This document shows, piece by piece, positions 1 to 7,282 of a stretch of 64,000 nt of DNA; position 1 is the stretch's first letter, and every line of letters starts with the position of its first letter. The translations under genes and the position numbers were made by a program. The DNA is taken from positions 2,740,001 to 2,804,000 of the forward strand of contig NZ_FO538765.1 of the NCBI RefSeq assembly GCF_000968135.1. Reading direction: 5' to 3'. Below the pieces are notes generated by a model. It ran no database searches, had not been told where the DNA came from, and saw nothing but the letters and a program-made list of their open reading frames with translations. This stretch comes from Magnetospira sp. QH-2 (lineage in GTDB: Bacteria > Pseudomonadota > Alphaproteobacteria > Rhodospirillales > Magnetospiraceae).

Positions 1-49
1 CCAGGGCTTCCTTGGCGCGCTCGCGGAAATCGCTGTCAATCGCGGCCAT
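1..49 (-). CDS. lutB: LutB-like iron-sulfur lactate utilisation protein, 5' fragment
   Basis: Only the first 16 codons lie inside the window, read from an ATG at 49 towards position 1. They encode MAAIDSDFRERAKEAL. The F-x-x-RA-x-x-AL pattern is what the N-terminus of LutB/YkgF proteins usually looks like. The start overlaps the 3' end of lutA by 14 bases, which fits translational coupling in a lutAB operon. LutB is a ferredoxin-domain iron-sulfur protein of the LutABC L-lactate oxidation complex. The assignment rests on the short N-terminus and the neighbour, so it is probable rather than proven. Confidence 0.6.
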   Translation of the reverse strand, partial: MAAIDSDFRERAKEAL

Positions 50-797
50 GGATACGCTCCCAAAGGAATTGGGCAATATGGCGACCCTTGGCCCGGGCCT
101 TGGATTTGGCCTGCGCCCCGGTGATATTCATCAAACAACCGCAATCCCCGGATACCACCGCCTCGGCCCCGGTTGCATCGATATCGGCTACCTTGTCGGT
201 GACCATGGCGGCAGAAACTTCGGGCATCTTGATGGCGAATGTGCCCCCAAATCCGCAGCACTCACGCTCCCTTTGCAGGGGTTCCAAAGTGACGTTGCCG
301 AGTCCGTTCAACAAGATTTTGGGCTCGTCGGTAATGCCCATCTCGCGCACCGAATGGCAGGAGCCGTGCCAGGTGATCTTTGTGGGCTCGCCCAGATCCT
401 CGTATTGTACCTTGAGCACATGGACCAGGAATTCGGTCAGTTCATAGACCCGCTCGGACAGATCCCGCGCGGCGGCTTCCAAAGGCGTGCCCTCAAACAG
501 TTCCGGATAATGCTTGCGAATCATCCCGGCGCAGGACCCGGAGGGCACCACCACCGGTTTGTTTTCCGGGAACAGGGCCAGCTGTGCGGCGGCCACTTTT
601 CGCGCGTCGTCCATAAAACCGTTGTTGAAGGCCGGTTGGCCGCAACAGCTTTGGTCTTGAGGAAAGTCGATCTTGATTCCTTCGCGCCGCAGTAGCTTCA
701 CCCCCGCCAGTCCGGCCTCGGGATAGAACAGGTCCACCAGGCAGGTGGCGAAGAAATAGACCTCGCTCGGGGGCGTCTCGGGATAGGGTCTTGTCAT
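36..797 (-). CDS. lutA: LutA/YkgE-type (Fe-S)-binding oxidoreductase subunit
   Basis: The 253-residue protein has two cysteine-rich CCG domains. The first has Cys19, the pair Cys51-Cys52 in SCCGQP and Cys89. The second has Cys147, the pair Cys180-Cys181 in ECCGFGG and Cys219/Cys221. This layout and length match LutA, the small subunit of the cytoplasmic LutABC complex that oxidises L-lactate to pyruvate; GlcF and HdrB share the same domain. It starts 10 bases after the dctM stop codon, so it probably belongs to the TRAP transporter operon, and it overlaps lutB. The substrate could be another 2-hydroxy acid such as glycolate, but the small two-CCG format favours Lut. Confidence 0.88.
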   Translation of the reverse strand: MTRPYPETPPSEVYFFATCLVDLFYPEAGLAGVKLLRREGIKIDFPQDQSCCGQPAFNNGFMDDARKVAAAQLALFPENKPVVVPSGSCAGMIRKHYPELFEGTPLEAAARDLSERVYELTEFLVHVLKVQYEDLGEPTKITWHGSCHSVREMGITDEPKILLNGLGNVTLEPLQRERECCGFGGTFAIKMPEVSAAMVTDKVADIDATGAEAVVSGDCGCLMNITGAQAKSKARAKGRHIAQFLWERIHGRD

Positions 798-807
798 GGT
801 TAAATCC

Positions 808-2160
808 CTACTGATAGGCGATCGAGGGCAGCCAGGTCACAATGGGCTCCCACAGGAAGACGATGGTCAACGAGATCAGTTGCAAGATGATGAACGGGAT
901 AACCCCGACGTAGATGTCCCGTACGGTGATGCCTTCCGGTGCCACGCCCTTGAGATAGAACAAGGCGAAGCCTACAGGCGGGGTGAGGAACGAGGTTTGC
1001 AGGCAGACCGCAAACAACACCGTGAACCAGACCAGGTCGAACCCGAAATCGGCCACCACCGGCGCCACCAGCGGCAGGACGATGAGCGTGATTTCAATCC
1101 AATCAAGGAAGAAGCCCAACAAGAAAGTAAAGCCCAGGATGGCAATGACCACGCCCGTGGGCCCGAACGGCAGGCCTTTCAGCGTCCCTTCGATCAGTTC
1201 ATCCCCCCCCATGCCGCGCAGCACCAGAGAGAAAGCCGTGGCCCCGAGGAAAATGGCAAATATAAAGGCGGCGGTTTTGGTGGTCTGTTCACAGACCTCG
1301 CGTAAAGTCTGCCAGCTCAATCTCCTGTGAGCCAGGGCCAGCAAGGTCGCCCCGAAGGCGCCGACCCCCGATGCCTCCGTGGGGGTGGCGATCCCGAAGA
1401 AGGTCGAACCCAACACCGCGACAATTAGGGCACCAGGCGGCAGGATGACCCAGACGACCCCGAAAATCGCTTTGAGGTCCAGCGGCTCCAGATCCGTAGG
1501 CGCCGGGGCGGCATCCTTGTCGATGGCGGCGATGATGAAGACGAAAGCGATATAGACAAAGCCCATCATCAGGCCGGGAAACAACGCGCCGAGGAACAGG
1601 TCACCGACCGGCATGGCCAGGCGGTCGGCCATCAAGACCAGCATGATCGAGGGCGGAATGAGAATACCCAGGGTCCCCACCGAACAGACGGTGCCGCAGG
1701 CCAGGGATTTTTTGTAGCCCTGTTCCATCATCACCGGCAGGCCGAGCATGGCCAGCAACACCACCGAAGCGCCGATGATACCGGTGGAGGCGGCCAGCAA
1801 GACGCCGATGAGGATGATGGTGACCGCCAATCCACCGCGCACGCGCCCAAATACCCGCGAGAAATTGGTCATCAAATCGGCGGCAACGCCGGAACGATCC
1901 AGCATCAAACCCATGAAGATAAACATGGGCAAGGCCACCAGCACCCAATTCTTCATCACGTCCCAGATGCGATCCACCACCAGGCCGGAATAGTTCCAGT
2001 CCATGCCGATAAAAGCATCCAGATATTCGTCAGCCATGATGCTCAGGCCGGTGAAGATCACCGACAGGCCGCCCAGAACCCAGGCCACCGGGTATCCCGC
2101 GAACAGCAAGGCAATGAACGATCCGAACATCGCAATGACCATGATTTCATTGATTTCCAT
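808..2160 (-). CDS. dctM: TRAP transporter large permease subunit (DctM family)
   Basis: This 450-residue membrane protein has about a dozen hydrophobic segments and the re-entrant-loop character of the DctM/IT superfamily. It is the sodium-coupled substrate channel of a tripartite ATP-independent periplasmic transporter in the inner membrane. The frame stays open 15 codons upstream, but the ATG at 2160 (MEINEIM) starts the hydrophobic domain and lies 4 bases after the dctQ stop, so I chose it. Downstream lutA follows after 10 bases. Together with dctQ and dctP it should import an organic acid, plausibly lactate or a 2-oxo acid given the lut genes. Confidence 0.93.
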   Translation of the reverse strand: MEINEIMVIAMFGSFIALLFAGYPVAWVLGGLSVIFTGLSIMADEYLDAFIGMDWNYSGLVVDRIWDVMKNWVLVALPMFIFMGLMLDRSGVAADLMTNFSRVFGRVRGGLAVTIILIGVLLAASTGIIGASVVLLAMLGLPVMMEQGYKKSLACGTVCSVGTLGILIPPSIMLVLMADRLAMPVGDLFLGALFPGLMMGFVYIAFVFIIAAIDKDAAPAPTDLEPLDLKAIFGVVWVILPPGALIVAVLGSTFFGIATPTEASGVGAFGATLLALAHRRLSWQTLREVCEQTTKTAAFIFAIFLGATAFSLVLRGMGGDELIEGTLKGLPFGPTGVVIAILGFTFLLGFFLDWIEITLIVLPLVAPVVADFGFDLVWFTVLFAVCLQTSFLTPPVGFALFYLKGVAPEGITVRDIYVGVIPFIILQLISLTIVFLWEPIVTWLPSIAYQ

Positions 2161-2164
2161 GGCC

Positions 2165-2827
2165 TTATTTCCCCGGCTTGTAATCGACGGGGCAGATTTG
2201 CCCATTGATGGTCTCGAAGATCTTGGGACGCGGATGGCCGAATAACAGCGCCGTCGCCCGGCTCAGGCGGGAAACAGCGGCTGCCAGCAGCAGCAAAAAG
2301 GCCAGCGGCAGCACCGCCTTGATCACCCAGCGCATGGGCAGGCCTCCGGGGGAGTCGGAGACTTCGTCGATGGCAAAGGAGGATTCCACGAACGGCCAGG
2401 CGAAGTAGATCACCAGCCAGGTAAAAGGCAGCATGAAGATCAAGATACCCAGCATCTCCACCCAGGCCTGAGCCTTGAGCCCGAAATGCTCATGCAGCAC
2501 GTCCACCCGCACATGGTCATCGGCTTCAAAGCCGTAGGACAACCCGATGAGGAATCCGACAGCATAAATGTGCCACTGGATTTCCTCGAACTCGATGCGT
2601 CCCTCGCCAAACACGTAGCGCATGGTCACGTTGAGCACGATCACCGCCACCAGCAAAGGCCAGACCCACGATACCAGGGACCCGATCCGCTTGATCACCC
2701 CGTCCAGACCCAGAGACAAGAAAGTATGAGGCAGGGCAGTATGATGAATGATGAACTGCAAGCCATCCGGCTCGGTGTGCGAGATGGCCTTGAGGTCCTG
2801 GTCCCTGAAATCAATGGGACTGTTCAT
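2165..2827 (-). CDS. dctQ: TRAP transporter small permease subunit (DctQ family)
   Basis: The 220-residue protein has four predicted transmembrane segments (roughly residues 50-70, 85-105, 122-145 and 165-190) after a hydrophilic N-terminus of about 45 residues. It carries the DctQ-type sequence VTMRYVFGEGRIEFEE in the first two helices. DctQ anchors and supports DctM in the inner membrane. Its N-terminal extension is longer than usual for DctQ; a later start cannot be excluded because several in-frame codons precede the first helix. A hairpin with a U-run separates it from dctP upstream, suggesting reduced expression relative to the binding protein. Confidence 0.9.
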   Translation of the reverse strand: MNSPIDFRDQDLKAISHTEPDGLQFIIHHTALPHTFLSLGLDGVIKRIGSLVSWVWPLLVAVIVLNVTMRYVFGEGRIEFEEIQWHIYAVGFLIGLSYGFEADDHVRVDVLHEHFGLKAQAWVEMLGILIFMLPFTWLVIYFAWPFVESSFAIDEVSDSPGGLPMRWVIKAVLPLAFLLLLAAAVSRLSRATALLFGHPRPKIFETINGQICPVDYKPGK

Positions 2828-2861
2828 GATCAGCGCTCCCCGTCATCGTATTCTCATGATC

Positions 2862-2901
2862 AAAAAAATGATCCCGGAAGCGACAGGTACCGCTCCCGGG
2901 A
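2862..2901 (-). terminator. Hairpin plus U-run between dctP and dctQ (attenuator)
   Basis: On the minus strand TCCCGGGAGCG pairs with CGCTTCCGGGA. This gives 10 Watson-Crick pairs and one G-U around an 8-base loop, followed by TCATTTTTTT. It has the form of an intrinsic terminator but sits inside the dctP-dctQ-dctM operon, 10 bases after the dctP stop. Partial termination here would make the binding protein more abundant than the permease, a common arrangement. The hairpin may also protect the dctP mRNA 3' end. Confidence 0.75.
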
Positions 2902-2910
2902 ATTCTTTGA

Positions 2911-3966
2911 TTATTCGAAGTCGCGCGGCAGGTAGGCCATGCCCTTCCAATTGCGATAGGTCTTGAGGAAGGACTTCTGGCTCTCATAGATGGCCTTGAA
3001 GTCTTCGTCCTTGGCCGCTTCCTCGGCCAGCACCTCGTCGGTCACCTTCTTCAGTTGGGCGAGCATGTCGGCGGGCAACTTGTGGGCGGTGACACCGTGT
3101 TCGGGGAATTTCTCCATCACCGCGCCTTGGATCGCTTCGCCCTTGGCCATGTTATTGGTCACACCGGCGGTGCAAGCCAGATCGATGAGCGAGCGCTGAT
3201 GCGGCTCCAGGTCTTCCCAGATTTCCTTGTTGACGATCAGATGCTCGGCGGTGAAGGGCTGATGCCAGCCGGGGAAGTAGTTGTGCTTGGCCACTTTGTT
3301 GAAGCCCAACAGTTGATCAACAATGGGCAGGGAGAATTCGGTGGCGTCGATGGCGCCCTTTTCCAAAGCCTGGAAAATCTCGCCGCCGGGCAGCACGGTG
3401 ACGGACACGCCCAACTTCTGCATCACCTTGCCGCCAAGACCAGCAAACCGCATCTTCAGACCTTTCAGGTCATCCAAGGAATTGATCTCCTTACGGAACC
3501 ACCCAGCGGTTTCCGGGCCGATGACGCCACAAAGAATCGGATGGATATTCAGCTTGGAAAAGGTCTTCTCGGCAACCTGCCTGCCGCCGCCATGGTACCA
3601 CCAGGCGGTATACTCCCAGGGCTCCAGACCAAACGGCACGGCGGCCAGAAGCGGGGTCCAGGAGTACTTGCCCTGATCGTAGCCCAGCCAGGTGTACCCG
3701 GCGGGCAGCTTCTTGTCCTTTACCGCGTCGGAGATTTGAAACGGCGGCACCAGCTTGCCCGGCTCGAAGACCTTGAACTGGACGGCCCCGTTCGAAGCCT
3801 CTTTGACCTTTTCCGCCACGTACAGAATGTTATCGCCCAGGGCGGGCAGGTTTGACCCGAAAGCAATGGGCACTTTCCATCGTACCTTGTCCGCCGACAG
3901 GGCATCGGTGGTCGAAATGCTGACCACTGATGCGGCAACCAGGGCAGCCCCTAACAACTTGTTCAT
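2911..3966 (-). CDS. dctP: TRAP transporter substrate-binding protein (DctP family)
   Basis: The 351-residue periplasmic protein begins with a Sec signal peptide (MNKLLGAALVAASVVSISTT, cleavage near ALSA-DK). I chose the ATG at 3966 because it starts the signal peptide and has a GGAGAGG site 5 bases upstream; the frame is open 15 codons further. The segments GPETAGWFRKE, LKGLKMRFAGLGG and the GGEIFQALEKGAIDATEF helix are typical of the DctP7/TakP branch, which binds 2-oxo acids or calcium-lactate. In that branch the conserved Arg of KMRF holds the ligand carboxylate. Binding of a monocarboxylate therefore agrees with the downstream lut genes. The exact ligand is inferred. Confidence 0.92.
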   Translation of the reverse strand: MNKLLGAALVAASVVSISTTDALSADKVRWKVPIAFGSNLPALGDNILYVAEKVKEASNGAVQFKVFEPGKLVPPFQISDAVKDKKLPAGYTWLGYDQGKYSWTPLLAAVPFGLEPWEYTAWWYHGGGRQVAEKTFSKLNIHPILCGVIGPETAGWFRKEINSLDDLKGLKMRFAGLGGKVMQKLGVSVTVLPGGEIFQALEKGAIDATEFSLPIVDQLLGFNKVAKHNYFPGWHQPFTAEHLIVNKEIWEDLEPHQRSLIDLACTAGVTNNMAKGEAIQGAVMEKFPEHGVTAHKLPADMLAQLKKVTDEVLAEEAAKDEDFKAIYESQKSFLKTYRNWKGMAYLPRDFE

Positions 3967-3999
3967 GAAACCTCTCCTTCTTTCTCTGTTGCCTTGAAG

Positions 4000-4010
4000 T
4001 GGACTGACCA
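4000..4010. promoter_or_regulatory. Candidate FadR-family operator, copy 1
   Basis: TGGACTGACCA followed by AT. It differs at one position from the FadR-subfamily operator pattern TNGTNNNACNA and shares GGWYTGACCA with two other copies at 4111 and 4140. It lies in the dctP 5' untranslated region, 34 bases before the dctP ATG, where a bound repressor could block transcription of the TRAP-lut operon. Confidence 0.5.
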
Positions 4011-4110
4011 ATTATTGCCAAAGGCTAATCCACTGATTTGTTGGTATTTTTCTTATTATATTAAGATAATATCCGCATAAGTCAGGCTGCGGTATGGATA
4101 TATGGTTAAC

Positions 4111-4121
4111 TTGTCTGACCA
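4111..4121. promoter_or_regulatory. Candidate FadR/LldR-type operator, copy 2
   Basis: TTGTCTGACCA matches the FadR-subfamily operator pattern TNGTNNNACNA exactly and is followed by AT, as in copy 1. It lies between the divergent dctP and regulator genes. The rest of the 4012-4199 intergenic region is AT-rich, including a run of about 40 bases around 4040-4075, and probably holds the two promoters. No clear -35/-10 pair could be fixed there. Confidence 0.6.
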
Positions 4122-4139
4122 ATCCAGTCAATGGTAAAA

Positions 4140-4150
4140 AGGTTTGACCA
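4140..4150. promoter_or_regulatory. Candidate FadR-family operator, copy 3
   Basis: AGGTTTGACCA, with AA following, differs from TNGTNNNACNA only in the first base. It shares the TGACCA core with copies 1 and 2. It lies 50 bases upstream of the regulator ATG, a suitable position for autoregulation. Confidence 0.5.
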
Positions 4151-4199
4151 AACGCTTTTTTGGCGCCATTCTCTTTGACAATGAAACCAAAGGACCCCC

Positions 4200-4982
4200 A
4201 TGGCCTACGAACAAATCAAGACACCGAAAATTGCCGACGCCATCGTCGATCAACTTCAAACGCTTATTTTGAAAGGTGTTTTGAAACCAGAAGAGAAGCT
4301 GCCCGCAGAGCGGGATCTCGCCCAGCAAATGGACGTCTCCCGCCCCTCCCTGCGCGAAGCCCTTCAACGCCTGGAAGCCTTGGGCCTGCTGGAATCAAAA
4401 CAAGGCGGCGGGACCTACGTCAAATCCGTGGTTGCCTCGGCCTTCACCGAGCCCCTGGCTTATCTCATGCGGTCGGATCCGGATACGGCCATGGATTATA
4501 TCGAGTTTCGGCGCTCTTTGGAGGGCACGGCCAGTTATTACGCCGCCATCCGCGCCACCGGTTCGGACAAGGAAATTCTGGCCTCTCACATGAAAGCCAT
4601 GGAAGACGCCCATTCGGTGGATGATCCGACGCTGGAAGCCGACGAGGATGCCGATTTCCACCTGGCCATCGCCGAGGCCTCGCACAATGTCGTGCTACTG
4701 CACATCGCTCAGGGCCTATACAAGCTGCTGCGCGAGGGCGTGTTCTATAACCGCCAGCGGCTCTATAACCGCAAGAATTCCCGCAACCTGCTGCTCGACC
4801 AGCACCGCCGTATTCATGACGCCATCTTGGGCGGAGATCCGGAGGAAGCCCGCGAGGCAGCCCGGGCCCATATGACCTTCGTCGAAGCCAGCCTGCTGGA
4901 AATGGGCAAGGAAGCACAACGGGAAGACATCGCCCGCCGCCGATTGGCCCGCGTTCGCGAAGCATCGCCCCGGACGGACTAG
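4200..4982 (+). CDS. FadR-subfamily GntR transcriptional regulator (LldR/PdhR-like)
   Basis: The 260-residue protein has an N-terminal winged helix (about residues 8-75; PAERDLAQQMDVSRPSLREAL is the recognition region). A C-terminal FCD ligand-binding domain follows (about 85-235), with candidate metal ligands in DADFHLAIAEASHN and in the HRRIH and RAHM helices. FCD-type GntR proteins sense small carboxylates. It is divergent from the TRAP-lut operon, and three operator-like sites surround the shared intergenic region, so it is the likely local repressor, probably released by lactate or a related acid. The effector is inferred from context. No clear terminator follows it. Confidence 0.9.
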   Translation: MAYEQIKTPKIADAIVDQLQTLILKGVLKPEEKLPAERDLAQQMDVSRPSLREALQRLEALGLLESKQGGGTYVKSVVASAFTEPLAYLMRSDPDTAMDYIEFRRSLEGTASYYAAIRATGSDKEILASHMKAMEDAHSVDDPTLEADEDADFHLAIAEASHNVVLLHIAQGLYKLLREGVFYNRQRLYNRKNSRNLLLDQHRRIHDAILGGDPEEAREAARAHMTFVEASLLEMGKEAQREDIARRRLARVREASPRTD

Positions 4983-5082
4983 ACCCGCCCAATAAATGAC
5001 CACATCATAACAGAATGCCTATTATTTAATCTTTTGATCGAAGCGGCCTGGCGATACCTCCCAGGTTTCAGCCGTTTCTCGG

Positions 5083-5099
5083 TTGGCATGCCCCCTGCA
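5083..5099 (+). promoter_or_regulatory. Sigma-54 (RpoN) promoter motif for the guanidine operon
   Basis: TTGGCATGCCCCCTGCA closely matches the -24/-12 consensus TTGGCACGNNNNTTGCA. The invariant GG (5085-5086) and GC (5097-5098) are separated by exactly 10 bases. Predicted transcription start is near 5110, just before the riboswitch. RpoN promoters commonly serve nitrogen-limitation genes, which would suit guanidine as a nitrogen source. No convincing NtrC site was seen in 4983-5082, a stretch that otherwise holds nothing recognisable. Confidence 0.65.
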
Positions 5100-5114
5100 T
5101 TAACAATACTAAAG

Positions 5115-5228
5115 GCATCTAGGGTTCCGGTTTTCCGCCTGTCTGATGGGCAATGGGGAATGTCTGGTCCGAGGGTTGCCATCCGGACGATCCGTCCGGA
5201 CACACGGCGGGACAAAAGCCCGGGAGAG
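5115..5228 (+). promoter_or_regulatory. Guanidine-I riboswitch (ykkC/mini-ykkC class I aptamer)
   Basis: All the hallmark blocks of the ykkC aptamer are present in order: CTAGGGTTCCG at 5119-5129, TGGTCCGAGGG at 5165-5175, and ACACGGCGGGACAAAAGCCC continuing into GGGAGA at 5202-5227. These are the most conserved elements of the guanidinium-binding RNA. It lies in the leader of the ABC transporter-ureohydrolase operon, 132 bases before the first ATG. The riboswitch normally turns genes on when free guanidine is present. This RNA gives the strongest evidence on what the downstream operon handles. Confidence 0.93.
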
Positions 5229-5275
5229 TACCAGTTCGAGAAGCCGCGCTTGGCGGACCCGACGGAGTCTCTCCC
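5222..5275 (+). promoter_or_regulatory. Possible riboswitch expression platform
   Basis: The aptamer's 3' segment GGGAGAG (5222-5228) is exactly complementary to CTCTCCC (5269-5275) downstream. Pairing of these two would disrupt the aptamer and form an alternative structure. No U-rich intrinsic terminator is obvious before the ATG at 5360, so the mechanism (Rho access, or a structure affecting translation) is open. This is inference from complementarity only. Confidence 0.35.
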
Positions 5276-5359
5276 TCTGGACCCGCAAACCGCCAACCTC
5301 CCTTTTGGTGCTCTTTCGGCAAAGCGATTGATGGATCGAATAACCGAAGGAGAGAAGGC

Positions 5360-6430
5360 ATGCGACGTTCGTTCAGAAATCTGATGGCCGGTGCCCTGTG
5401 CGCCGTGGCCCTGGTGGCCAGCAGCGCTCAGGCAGCGGAGAAGACCTCGTTCAAGGTCATGTGGTCAATCTATGTGGGCTGGATGCCCTGGGGCTATGCG
5501 GCCGATAGCGGCATCGTCAAGAAATGGGCTGACAAGTATGGCATCGACATCGAGGTGGTGCAGATCAACGACTATATCGAGTCCATCAACCAGTACACCG
5601 CCGGAGCCTTTGACGCGGGCGTAATGACCAACATGGATGCCCTGACCATTCCGTCTGTCGGTGGCGTGGATACCACGGCGTTGATTGTCGGCGATTTTTC
5701 CAACGGCAATGACGGCATCGTTTTGAAGGGTGGAACGTCGGTAAAGGATCTGAAGGGCCGCTCGGTCAATCTGGTGGAATTGTCCGTCTCCCACTACCTG
5801 CTGGCGCGGGGCCTGGATAGTGTCGGTCTTTCGGAAAAGGACCTGACAGTGGTCAATACCTCCGACGCCGACATCGTGGCCGCCTATACCGGTTCCGATG
5901 ACGTCAATGCGGTGGTCACCTGGAACCCGCAACTGAGCGAAGTGGCCGCTCACAAGGGTTCCACCAAGGTATTTGATTCCTCGGGCATTCCCGGCGAGAT
6001 CATTGACATGCTGGTGGTCAATACCGAAACCCTGAAAGCCAATCCCAAGTTTGCCAAAGCCCTGGTCGGTGCCTGGTATGAAACCATGGCCGTCATGAGC
6101 GCCGATGATGCCAAGGGCAAAGCCGCCCGCACCGTCATGGGTCAGGCCGCGGGCACAGACCTCGCCGGTTACGAGGCCCAGTTGGCGACCACCAAGATGT
6201 TCTTTGATGCCGCCGACGCGGTGACCTTCGTCAAGAGCTCCACCCTGCCCCAGACCATGGACTATGTGGCCAAGTTTTCCTTTGACCACGGTCTGCTCGG
6301 CGAAGGCGCGCCCAACGCCGAGGTGGTGGGCATTCAGTTTCCCAACGGCTCGGTGTTCGGAGACCATGGCAACATCAAGCTGCGTTTCGACGCCAGCTAC
6401 ATGACCATGGCCGCCGACGGCAAGCTGTAG
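5360..6430 (+). CDS. ABC transporter substrate-binding protein, urea carboxylase-associated family; probable guanidine binder
   Basis: The 356-residue protein has a Sec signal peptide (MRRSFRNLMAGALCAVALVA, cleavage near AQA-AEK) and belongs to the periplasmic binding proteins found beside urea carboxylase genes (NMT1/TauA-like fold). I chose ATG 5360, preceded by GGAGAGAAGGC, because it begins the signal peptide. The frame is open far upstream but only through the riboswitch. It opens an operon with a permease, an ATPase and a ureohydrolase, all downstream of a guanidine-I riboswitch. Guanidine rather than urea or taurine is therefore the likely ligand; this is inferred from the RNA and gene order. 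Confidence 0.88.
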   Translation: MRRSFRNLMAGALCAVALVASSAQAAEKTSFKVMWSIYVGWMPWGYAADSGIVKKWADKYGIDIEVVQINDYIESINQYTAGAFDAGVMTNMDALTIPSVGGVDTTALIVGDFSNGNDGIVLKGGTSVKDLKGRSVNLVELSVSHYLLARGLDSVGLSEKDLTVVNTSDADIVAAYTGSDDVNAVVTWNPQLSEVAAHKGSTKVFDSSGIPGEIIDMLVVNTETLKANPKFAKALVGAWYETMAVMSADDAKGKAARTVMGQAAGTDLAGYEAQLATTKMFFDAADAVTFVKSSTLPQTMDYVAKFSFDHGLLGEGAPNAEVVGIQFPNGSVFGDHGNIKLRFDASYMTMAADGKL

Positions 6431-6457
6431 AGCCATAGGACAGGAAAGGACGGCGGC

Positions 6458-7282
6458 ATGCGCAGGGTGATCAATCAGCGACCGGGCAAGGCGGGAAAGG
6501 TCTTTCTGACTCTGTTGCCGTTCGCGTTGCTGATCGGCGCCTATATGGTGGGGTCGGACATGCGTCTGGCGGAAAACCCCAACGACAAACTGCTGCCGTC
6601 CTTTTCCAAAATTGGCGACGCCATCGAGCGTATGGCCTTCACCCCGGATAAACGCACCGGCAACTATCTTTGGTGGGTGGATACGGCCTCTAGTCTGACC
6701 CGCATGGGGCTGGGCATCGGTATCGCCACCCTGTTCGGTCTGCTTTTTGGGGTGGTCAATGGTCTGATCCCCTATGTGCGCGCCACCCTGGCACCGCTGA
6801 TCGCCGTTCTTTCCTTGATACCGCCCATGGCCATCCTGCCGGTGCTGTTCATTGTTTTCGGCCTCGGTGAAGTGTCCAAGGTGGTGCTGATCGTCATCGG
6901 TATCGCCCCCTTTCTAATGAGGGACATGGCACTGCGCGTGGCCGAACTGCCCGGTGAACAGATCATCAAGGCGCAGACCCTGGGCGCCAGCACCTGGGCC
7001 ATCGTGGTGCGCGTGGTACTGCCGCAGATGCTGCCCCGGCTGATTGATTCCGTCCGGCTGGCCCTGGGCCCGGCCTGGTTATTTCTGATCGCCGCCGAGG
7101 CCATCGCCGCCACCGACGGACTGGGCTACCGCATCTTCCTGGTGCGCCGCTATCTGGCCATGGACGTGATCTTGCCCTATGTGGCCTGGATCACCCTGCT
7201 GGCCTTCACCTTCGATTGGCTGCTGGTACGCCTGCAAAGCCGTGCCTTCCCCTGGATCGCCGTCGGCAAGGAGCGCTCATGA
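6458..7282 (+). CDS. ABC transporter permease (guanidine/urea carboxylase-associated)
   Basis: This 274-residue inner-membrane protein has about six hydrophobic segments and the BPD_transp_1 coupling-helix region around residues 160-185 (ELPGEQIIKAQTLGAS), which contacts the ATPase. It resembles the SsuC/TauC-type permeases of nitrate/sulfonate/taurine-like importers. An AGGAAAGGA site precedes the ATG. Its TGA overlaps the ATPase ATG as ATGA at 7279-7282, indicating coupled translation. It should form the channel for the substrate delivered by the preceding binding protein. Confidence 0.92.
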   Translation: MRRVINQRPGKAGKVFLTLLPFALLIGAYMVGSDMRLAENPNDKLLPSFSKIGDAIERMAFTPDKRTGNYLWWVDTASSLTRMGLGIGIATLFGLLFGVVNGLIPYVRATLAPLIAVLSLIPPMAILPVLFIVFGLGEVSKVVLIVIGIAPFLMRDMALRVAELPGEQIIKAQTLGASTWAIVVRVVLPQMLPRLIDSVRLALGPAWLFLIAAEAIAATDGLGYRIFLVRRYLAMDVILPYVAWITLLAFTFDWLLVRLQSRAFPWIAVGKERS

